Source: Branchiostoma lanceolatum (taxonomy: Eukaryota; Chordata; Leptocardii; Amphioxiformes; Branchiostomatidae). Taken from it: DNA of 64,000 bases. Shown here one piece after another: positions 37,941 to 48,400 of the stretch. The stretch spans positions 9,884,001 through 9,948,000 of the forward strand of contig NC_089735.1 of NCBI RefSeq assembly GCF_035083965.1, read 5' to 3'. The notes under the pieces were generated by a model. That model was not told where the DNA came from and ran no database searches. It was given only the letters and a program-made list of their open reading frames with translations. Numbering within the stretch: position 1 is the first letter of the stretch; each line of letters opens with the position of its first letter. Made by a program: the position numbers and the translations under genes.

Positions 37941-39761
37941 ACGAAATACCGTGAAGTTTATAATCTATTCACACCTTTAAAAAGAGTTAGCCAAACGTTT
38001 CCACGATATATCTATTTCTCATATATGTACTTTAAGCTAATAAAGAACTTACGTTTAAATGTTATTCACAACGGTTTACGAAATGGTTTTATGAAGATAG
38101 TCGGTTTTCTATAGGTCCAAAATAAAGGAGACTTACAGTACTCGGGTGGACAAAGAACTCGGGCTGAGCCTTTGGATAGAAGCGCCTATTATTTCCAAAT
38201 AATACACGCCCGACATTTAGCACAATGGGGCACTTTGGGAGACTAGGGGAAAATGAATAGGACGGGCGAGGGTGGGTATTAAATATTCATGGTAACGCAG
38301 ACTCATAAGTCTGGAATTTTGTGTCCATTTCCTTGTGTATTTTACAGTGAATATATAAAATAATGATGTTAGCTTTTAGATAGCCTATGAAAATCCATAA
38401 TTTGTCAATCATTTTTGGCTTTTTCTAATTTGTAGCAGACTAACTGGATTGATAGTACCAGTACATTAAGCTGAAAATTTTTGTGTTTTCTCTCTACTTT
38501 TTGAAATATAATATATACAGTCACCAGCATTTTTTCAATGCAATATGTCTAATGTTGTGCACAATATGTCAATGCGCCTATATAGATGATGCACTGAATA
38601 ATTTAGAAGCATCATTGAGCCTACTGTTGCGTGTTAAGCCGGTGTTTTGGAATGGCTGAATATTGGATTCGATGATGTCACGAAACCCAAAGCGGCATTA
38701 GTGAGTCCGTCTTTTTCCAAGCTCGGGTCTCAAAATTTGATGTTTTGTTATATATAGAAAAAAACAGGAATTCCTTTTTGATAGCAACAGGTTTTTGTAG
38801 ATGACACACTTTTTGGACTGTTGCATTATCATAAAGGTTAATGTATAAAACAATGCCTCTAACGCTCTTCATTTACTATATTCCCGGCAAGTTTTGAAGA
38901 TAGATTTTGTACGTCTGTAATAAATTTACCTTTAAAATTGAATTAAGTTTTACTCCTTAGTTTGTGAAATTTCTATGACACTATTTGAAAATTGCGAAGC
39001 TTGCAGGTGTGTACTATATCTTTTGTTTGGCGTGTGTCCATTGTTTGCCAATACGACATGAAATGATGTTTTGTCCTTGACCCCAACGAATGGTTTCAAT
39101 TTATCTAAACGAAAATAACTGTATTTCTACCCATGTCGTAAAGTCCATAAAGATAGCTGGTCTTTTTTCCCACAGGAGACGAATATCAAAACAACAAATG
39201 TCAAAATGAACATGTGGGCATTTCAACGTAAAGCTGACTATACCGTTGGTAATAACTTCACGCATGGACATGTTTCCATGCAATTTGTCACCAAATCGCT
39301 TGGCGGTACTACTGTATAAACTCCCATGTTCCACTAAGGCCATGTTTTCTATTATTCATAAACATGTATACCTGTTACCCTGTGTCATGCGCTCAAAGAA
39401 TTCGAACAATGAGAAACAATGGCAAAAGTGCAACGTTTTTATTTGTCTGTCACTGGTGTCTAGCATACAGACCATGCACCGCAGCAGTGCTAATACAATA
39501 TGCCACCAAAGGTTCAATCTATTATTATAATATCAAAAATACATCTCCAGCTTGCATAATTGGTTTACAATATCAATATAAACTAAACATATTTCGTATG
39601 TACATTAAGGTGCAACATTTTCAATTTCATTAAAAGTTATAGGGACTCTGTTTTATATTACAAATCAAAATTGGCTAAAATCTTAATTCAAGCCTAGTTT
39701 AAAAATAGCTCATGATCGACCTTTCTCTTTCGTTGTCATCAGAATCGGATTTTGGCAGATT
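37941..39761. other. Spacer: gene B promoter side and 3' flank of gene C
   Basis: No coding structure. A TTTATT near 39437 (AATAAA on the minus strand) is a possible polyadenylation signal for gene C, about 325 bp past its stop. The core promoter of gene B should lie near 37.95 kb, but no clear TATA box is visible. Confidence 0.45.
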
Positions 39762-42434
39762 CTAGCATTTCGCCTCCGGCATGTTGTTAAGTATGTCCAC
39801 GTATTTGTCCACGGCAGTCGATACTTTGATCTGCTCCAGTAGTCTGGCGAGATGTTTAAAGCTGGGGCGTTTGTTGGGATCCTTGTTCCAACAGACCAGC
39901 ATTGTCTTGTAGCTGCAAAATGAGAACAATGTTAAAACCAAATGTATCTCTTCCATAAAATAAAAAAGGCACTTACACAGCAGCGACCACATGTAATAAG
40001 TGTGATAATCCTTTTTGGCAACTATACTTCATAAAAATGATTAAAATTATACAACAATTGTAAAAGATACAACCTACTGTAACTTCTATCACTTGACAAT
40101 TTTCAGAGACTAAGCTACTTTTACAGTCTTTGGTGCAAGTTCTAACACTTAGGGTATTCTCATTTGCTGTCCTACGTTTGCAATGTATGGATGGTCAATG
40201 TATTCTAAGTACATCTTTTATGCACTGAGGTGAGTTCTAATATAGAAGACGACAGGAAACGTTATATGGTGTATTACGCATATCAGAATGTATATTTATG
40301 ATATTGGGGAAAATCAACGCACATTCGAGTTGGGCACTCTTCCGGTTTGCGCAGGCGCCGATCGCTCAGAAGGTAGTCCGCCATGTCGTAGATGTCTACA
40401 TCCGGGTACGGAGGGACTCCACGCGTCATCAGTTCCCATAGCAACACACCAAACGCCCACTGAATAATGTCAAGAGGTAAAGAATTCCTTTTAAACTTTT
40501 ACCGAAAATCTTCAAGAATGTCCATCAACTTAATTACTTTATCTGTCGTTTGTGAGAAGTTTCCCCATGGTTTTAATTGTAACCGCTTGTAATGTTCTGA
40601 CATTTCAAGTCTGAGGAATGTAGATTTAATATATTCAATAGATAATAATACAATGCTAAACTTTCTTCCAACACTAAGGTATTCACGGATCGAATTTTCG
40701 ACGACCACTGTCGCCTTCTTCATGATCAATAATTATCAATCACTGCCGAATTTAAACTCGCGAGAGTTACGGACACGTGACTTTATTGACACGTGTCATT
40801 GCGGATACGTGACGTCAGCAATTGGTCAAACGTGCCAGGAAGTTTATAACGCCCACTGTCCCTGTTATTTACATGTTCAGTGATGGCTGGAGTGCCCTGA
40901 AGTGTATGGCCTCCTTTATACCTCTCATCAAGTAGTCCTGCTTAGTGTCCACATAACGATATTACCCTTCTGATAGTAAAATATTTGCCCCTACCACGTC
41001 TGTTTTTGTGTTGAAGACGTTATGCGTGAGGCTCTCTATCGCCATCCACTTGACGGGCAGTGCCGGCCCGCCCTCGCGACTGGTGTAGTAATCATGTTCG
41101 TAGATGTCTCTGGATAGGCCGAAGTCACCGATTTTCACAATGCCGTACTCATCAATCCTACATTGTTTGGTAAAGAGAGTATTAAAACTGATAAGGAGTA
41201 AATGATATGCGTGATACTGTAGCATAGTCTACTTATAATGAAATATAATATTTGTTGTATTCATGTTTTGTCGTAGGTACCAACACACCCCGGGAATATC
41301 TCTTGGTGTTTCAGTAAAGCTATGGAGTTGAACAAACATTTCTGTTTGATACACTGCATATTTTGTGGGGAAAGATTAAAAAAATCATAGCATCAATTTT
41401 CTATTCTTGTTTGCATATTTCCTATCAAGCTAAAAGTATTTCTAGAAATGTTATCTTTTTCAGTTCTCAGAAAGACAGTACATATAATTCGGAACATAGA
41501 TATAGATGACAATGCAAACTCACATGCAGTTTCTGGCCGCAAGATCTCTATGTACATACTTCATACCGCCGAGGTACGACATGCCTTCGGCTATCTGCTG
41601 CCCGAAGTCAATCAAATCCTTTGTTGTAATGTCCTTTGGCAAGCAAGAAAAAGAGTTAGAATTACATTACAGAATGCATCTAAGATCTAAGAAAAGTTTA
41701 AAAGGTTACAATTTCCCATTGTTAGCACAAAAGAAAATGAGGGCGACTTCATAAATCATTTGCAATATTTGACACAATATTGAATACAAATATGACGAAC
41801 ACTGCAGGGTGCTGATTGATTTGTGCTATAAATGACAAACAAATCCCGCTACAGAAGAGGCAAAAATATGTGGATATACAAGAGATATTTACCTTTCCCG
41901 AATCCCTAATGAAATTCAGAAGGTCGCCGTTTTTCATGTAAGGAATGATGATCATGGGCGGTTCTCCCTGATGTAGACAGATGCCGACAAGTCCCAGCAC
42001 GTTCCTGTGGTTAAACTGCCTCATCATGATCCCTTCCCTCAAAAACGTGTTCAGATTCTGCCTGTTACCTAACAAAGAGACGAGACATGGCCGTAAGAAA
42101 CTGCTACTGCATAGTCTAAGTTTCCCCAAGTATGCAAATTAGAAACATGCAAATAAACACATGGCTATGTATTATGATTATAATCTTGTCTATACTGCTT
42201 TATCCTCTTACTCATGTTGCATTTGTAACACCCAACTTTATTCTAATACACTTTAAATTGTATCATGACCATACTTTGAACATGGCTTCGCAAAACAACT
42301 TTTCACAACAACCAATTGACAAAATAATTCAGAAACATTTGTGGCATTGTCAGTTCATTGCTTACCTTGTAATGTCTTCACAGCTACTTCAACTTGCGTT
42401 TTCAGGGTCCCCTTTAGCACTTGACCAAAATTTC
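39762..42434 (-). CDS. Gene C coding exons 17-22: tyrosine kinase domain
   Basis: Exons: 42366-42434, 41893-42068, 41524-41633, 40995-41157, 40323-40459, 39762-39912. Exon 17 carries GNFGQV and the catalytic Lys; 18 the alphaC Glu and hinge ([12 protein letters not shown]); 19 HRDLAARN; 20 DFG and the activation loop; 21 [14 protein letters not shown]; 22 [12 protein letters not shown] and the C-terminus. The first Gly of the nucleotide loop is Ala (FAKGNFG instead of LGxGxFG). The tail after the kinase is very short and ends [14 protein letters not shown]. One YVDI motif (Tyr1018) occupies the place of the two-tyrosine docking site of MET. Confidence 0.9.
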
Positions 42435-45400
42435 CTATCAGAGAAATAGAATTCCGTTATCATAAGGAATGATACAATCGACTGCCTTCAGTGTTTCAGA
42501 ATGCAACATTCTATCATTAAGGGTATTGGGAACGAGACGTGAAACCTTTAGTTACATGTACGAGACCAGTGTTGCTAGGGGGAACGTCAAAATGGCCGCC
42601 CACCGTTAAAAAACATCTATGGCAAATCAAAATGACCTTTTGCAAAGACGGGTCCAAGTTTCAGCCATTTCCGTTCTATGAGGACATCATTGACAGAGCA
42701 GGCGATGTCTTCGTCCACTCCTGAGAACAGCGGCTCTTCATAATGATCCTCTTTTGACAGGACTTTGAACTCTAACGGCCCTTCAGCGTTGTCACCATGT
42801 TGCCGTAGATCGTTGACCCCATTGTCCACGTCTGTAAGAATGAAATTTACTTTTTGAGTTTTCAACACTTACTTACAATGTTCAAAAATATTTGAATCAA
42901 GAATGGTTTGTAAAACAATATCGCCTATCTATTTCTGTTCAAATGACGGATGATATGTGCGGAGATTTCAACAGAATTACCAAATGCGTTCAGTCAAACC
43001 TGTCTACAGAGTGACCACAAGAGGTTTTTAAAAATCGTCGAAGTAGGTAGGTAGCCGCTATAGACAGCATTCGTAATGCTTAGGTCAATAAAAAGACAAT
43101 CTAAGTGACTATCAAATGTTTTTGAATGGCCGGGCCTTCCATACCGAAAGGTAGTCACTAATATAGGCATGATAATTCTACAGAAATGCAATACTGAATT
43201 TGCAGACGAATTCACAGTTGCCGTAAACATTGCATAAGAAATCAACATGCATTTTAAAAACAATATCAGTCCATCTCAGAATGTTTGAATTAAAATTCAG
43301 AGTTAAAAGAAATAAGTACATACCAGGAGGAAAGATCCGTGGTCTATTCTTGCCATGTCTACTTCTGGTCCCCCACGTCCTCCTGATAGTTGATCCCCGT
43401 CTCTCCACGCTCCTCAGCCGCTCCGTTGTGGGGATGTTTCTCGGTTGAGCCGCTAGAGAAGACGTGCGGTAGCGTTTCGGTGGGTTTTTCCTGTACCTAC
43501 AGCACACTATGACCAGTGCGGTGAAAGTAGCGGTGAACAGGACTGCTCCAACAAGGGATATGATCAAGATGGGGACTCCAACGGTGAGGTCAGTCCATGA
43601 GCTGGATTCTGGAGATGCCTAATAATGATAAATCGATGTAATATGATATGATATGATATGACATGATATGAAATGATACAAAGTGCATAGTATGGCAAGT
43701 TTAAGTAACATCTTTGTGATATTTCTAGGAAACTTACATGTTTTAAACACAGTAAAAATATTCTAAAATGATTCAAAATTACTGAAGTACTTTACATACT
43801 AGGAAAAAACCCCTAAAGATTATGTCTTGTATTCGATATTGTGAAGTATCTATGTTTTGATCTTACTTTCAAAAGCCTGCAGAAGTGGATATCTATAGGA
43901 GTTGTGCATTCATGAGTTTTCATAACATTTTCAGTTAGATAATTTCGCAGGACGTTACAGACCAACGTGGCGTCAATCACAACATTAGTGCTACAAAGGA
44001 CGAGAATCCGTTACCTTTAAAACAGCTAGATCACTGCACCCTTGTTGTAAAATACTGCTGTTAAGAATGCTGAAAAAAAATGAATTGAAGGAACTCATTA
44101 CTTACTACTGTACTATTACATCAAGTTTCATGTAAAAGTAAAGTCTCATGTTCATAGTATCGTGCCATTGATAGAAAAGACTCTAAGCATATATAATATA
44201 CTAACCTGGAGGTGCATCGAGAATCACAAATGATGTTTTCGTCTGTTTTTACCACGTAAACGTCCAGTTTCAGTCTGTCTGGGGGGTCCGCTCTCATACC
44301 GACTATATGTACTGCTGCATTTGATGCATTAAATACCTCGCTATTGGAATTAATAGAATGAAAAATCACTTATTATTTTGGTATATAAGTGTTGCATTGC
44401 ATAAATGTAAGTCATTAATGATATTTAGTTCTCATCATCATAATATTAAGTGCTGTTTAGTAAAAACATTGAATCAGCATTATAATGGTTCATCAGCTCT
44501 AAAAACAGATCTTTATTTCATATACATGCTCAAGGGGGTAAATACACAGATGATCACATGTGGAGGCAAAACACTATTGTGTAGTACCATTACATTCTCA
44601 ATTGTTGATCTTGTTTGGAAAATCAAGTACACGTAGTTATGAAAAATTGGCAATTAAAAACTTACCCTACACAGGATGGCATGTATGGTGTGTGACTCGA
44701 CAACACCGTTAGAGTTACGAACTGATCTCTCTTAACGACGTAAATCTGAAAGAAAATACAACATAATGAATGTTAAAATCTTTACCTGCATGTAAAATCC
44801 TATGGAACATGATTTGCATACCATTAAGTTTTTTGTTCACTTGGAGGATTCGATAGTATTTTATTTCAACTTAAAAACTAAACTTATCTCCTTTTAACAT
44901 CACACAACCCACACATTGCAGAAAAAGTTGCATCATTCGTCTTCCACTGTCTCGGAAAAAAACTCGCTAAGTTAGAATTTAGTGTCAGTATTTAGACTAG
45001 AATAGTTACATGTTATATTGTTACCCATTGTCTGTCCTGTTCGTCCTTTCATGATACATGTATTTGCAATTAGCCTACGGGCAATAAACTTGCCATTAAA
45101 AGTAAACAAGTGTCATATGAAATTATGACTCACATTAATCTGCATCGTGTCAAAAAGCCCTCCACCGTCTCTTGCTCGCATTACAACTTCAAAATGGCCG
45201 TCCAGGTAGCTGTCAAATAACGTGGCTGTGGTGACAGCGCCGTCTTCCGACCTGACGAGAAATGCACCTTCTACGAACATGTTCGCCACCGGTCGGCTGT
45301 TCTTCGACCTCGGACGAAACAGGATGCTGTCTACACTGTACTGGATAGCCCCGTTCGCTTCAACATCCGCGTCAGTAGCCTGAGGAAATCATTGATTTAA

Positions 45401-48400
45401 AAACACCATCTCTAAATCTAACGGGCATTTTGACGTTTCCCATTGCATGCTGGGAGACGCGTTGCACTATGGGTAGCTCGGGGAAAAACCAACATCCATA
45501 CTAGCTATGACACCCCGTGTGTGGTGCACGAAGACTACGCTCGGATCGTCTATGTTTTCATGGTAAATGGTTTTGTTTGCCCACAAAGCTACCCATAATA
45601 CCCCGCGTCTAACATGCAATGGAATCCAAGAATAGGTCTATGATCATTTTGAAATGCAAACCGATGATAAAATGTTGGTTTATTAATATTATTTGCAAGT
45701 TAAAAATAAAATCTAATGGCTTACCTTCAATTTTGTAATTGACGTCTGGTAAGGTGTATCTTCTTCCACGACTATATACGAGTACAGAGAAAAACAAAAC
45801 AATACGTATTGTGTTACTGAAAAGTGGCTTCCAATTGAGAAAATATCCAAGTTCGTAGACGCAAACAACAGTTCACAGTTTGTCATTTTAATCTAGTAAC
45901 ATTATTCCACCAAGGTCCATAATTACGCCACCGTGGAAAGATATGTCCAAACAGATCTCCAACCCAACGGACTGGAGTATAATGCATTCCTGTATATCTA
46001 AACAAACCTGGCGGTGGGAGGGGGGGTGCGGTTGCGCCACTGGAGATCTCTCAAACACACTGTTTTTCAATCTGGCGGATTTATGCTACCCGACGGATTA
46101 GTGTTGAAGAAAGTTACTTCAAATTGAGGAAAAAGTGACGACATAAGACTGCCTACCTACCCAGATATTTGTGAATTTCATCAAACTGTGGAGAATTGTC
46201 GTTCACATCCTCCACTTCAACTATGACCTTTAACAGGCTTTCATCGTGTTCGTTGAAGGGCGTGTTGACATTTGGAACCAGGTAATCTGCCGCCCGGGTT
46301 CTCTTGACAACAAGCGTGTAGGATGACTTCCGTTCTCTGTCTAGTGCATTGATGACACTGGTCTCACCGGTACGTTTATCCAGACGAAAAGTGTTGTCAT
46401 TATCACCTCCTGAAAAGAAAGAGATAAAGCAAATGGTAAGATCGTTTGCGGAGGGATTCTAATAGAAATAGTATATTCTCTGTCTGCACATGCTACATAA
46501 AGTAGCCGTTTGGCACATAAGTTTCTATAGGTTATAGAGTTAGGCAATAGGCAGAAGGCAAGCTATTGGAGGCCGGGAGCTTTACCTACATGACGTATTT
46601 CCTACGTCAACAGCTATCTGCCAAAGACAAATCAAGAACATAGCAGTACCATCTCCTACAGTAGCTAGAAAAGGGACTAGTAGGGCCAAAGTTTCACTTT
46701 CAATACATAGCAACATCTTAAATATTGCCGAAATTGAATTATTCTCTTGTATATGTCACAGTAGAGTACATTAGCAAAACTATGCGGAGACACAAACAAA
46801 TACATTAAAACACAAAAAAGTACTTCTTACACAGAGATAACGGGAGAAATCAAGGCTTTATTGCATCAAGTCACAGTCTTGCCTATCACATAATCCTTTT
46901 TTATATCGCTACTGATTTAATCAGTTTCCACAACTTACCAACGATATAAAAGAATATGTAGTTGTCTCCCGGCCGCCGTACAGTTCCTACCACAGTCGCT
47001 GATCTGACATTTTCCCGGACATCCAAAAGAAACATGGCGTCTTCCTGTAGGCATAAAAGAATAAGAGTCGCAATGGCATGGCTTGGAATGAAAATGTAAT
47101 CATAAGGGAAAATATAAATGTGGAACAAATTTGAGAAATATTAGATACAACATACGGGTACGTCCTGTACATGGACGGTTATTTCGGTGACAGCCGTGTA
47201 TGCCTGGGGTGTTCTTGACTCCGTTGCCTGTATCTGAGAGAGAAAAGGAATCATAACTCAAAGGAAAAGAACTGCATGTACCGTGTGGTATTAGAATGTT
47301 GTTTAGCCCTACGTTACTATATGTGTATGTCTGATAGCAATCTGGGAATGCAATAAACAGAATCTTAGAAGTGCCTTTGGCGGTGAGCAACCGCCTTATA
47401 TCTAATGAATATACATTGTCGCAGTGAGTATTATCCTCCCACGCCAGGCCCACTGCTTTTGTATGTCAAACAACAACGCAGGCGTACCGGCTGCGTTCAG
47501 TCCTTTTTGATGCGTTAGCCTTTGTAAAAACATTCTGTCCCTACAGCTGACTCAGAAATGGGAGAGAATGTGTGAGTGAGCGAGCCTATGGTAAGCCACC
47601 ACCAGCTGTCAATCACGTGCACGCTGCAGTCCACTGTCAAGAGGCAACGTGATTGGTTGGTAACTTATCTTCCAACAACAGGAAGGGAAGTGTCTGATTG
47701 GCTGACAGCTGTAGGCTAACGCAGCGAGAAGAACGCAGCCCGTTACTCAAGGGTGGTTGCTTAACATACAGAAGTGGTGGCCTGGCATGAGAAGCTAGTG
47801 TTACATATATGTGCAATTAGCGTTATATTTGAAACATCGTGTTATGTTATCATATCATCAGTAGACACTTACCAGAAAGCGCAGGATTTTTTCAGGTTTC
47901 TCCAGAGTTTCGTAGTCCAGTGCAGGTGGATCCACAACGAATATGCTGACTGTGGCTGCTCCACCCAACACTAACTTGGGCTCCACGTCAAAAACAGACG
48001 CGTCATCTCCTAACAGTCTTAGCCTGAACTCACTGTTTGTGCCCTAGGCATATATCAATAAATTACATTAATAGTAATTACATTTACGCCCATGTCAATG
48101 AAAGAAGAACCATATATAAGCTATGTGCATCAGGATCCATAAAACTTCAGTTAACCGGGACGGGGGCCTCTACATAATACCAACTCCCTTTAGCCCGCTG
48201 TTCACGTCACGCTTGAGGCAAGTGTTTCGAGCAACCTGGTCCTTATCTAATAATATGCTAAAAGAACTGGTTACGCAAATCTTTGTATTTTACGTTAGAA
48301 CATTGATTAAGTTTTTGATAATAATCTCAGATTTTGATAACATCAATGCTAGCAATAATAGCACAATATAGCATAACTATTCATACATGTATGATGCTTC

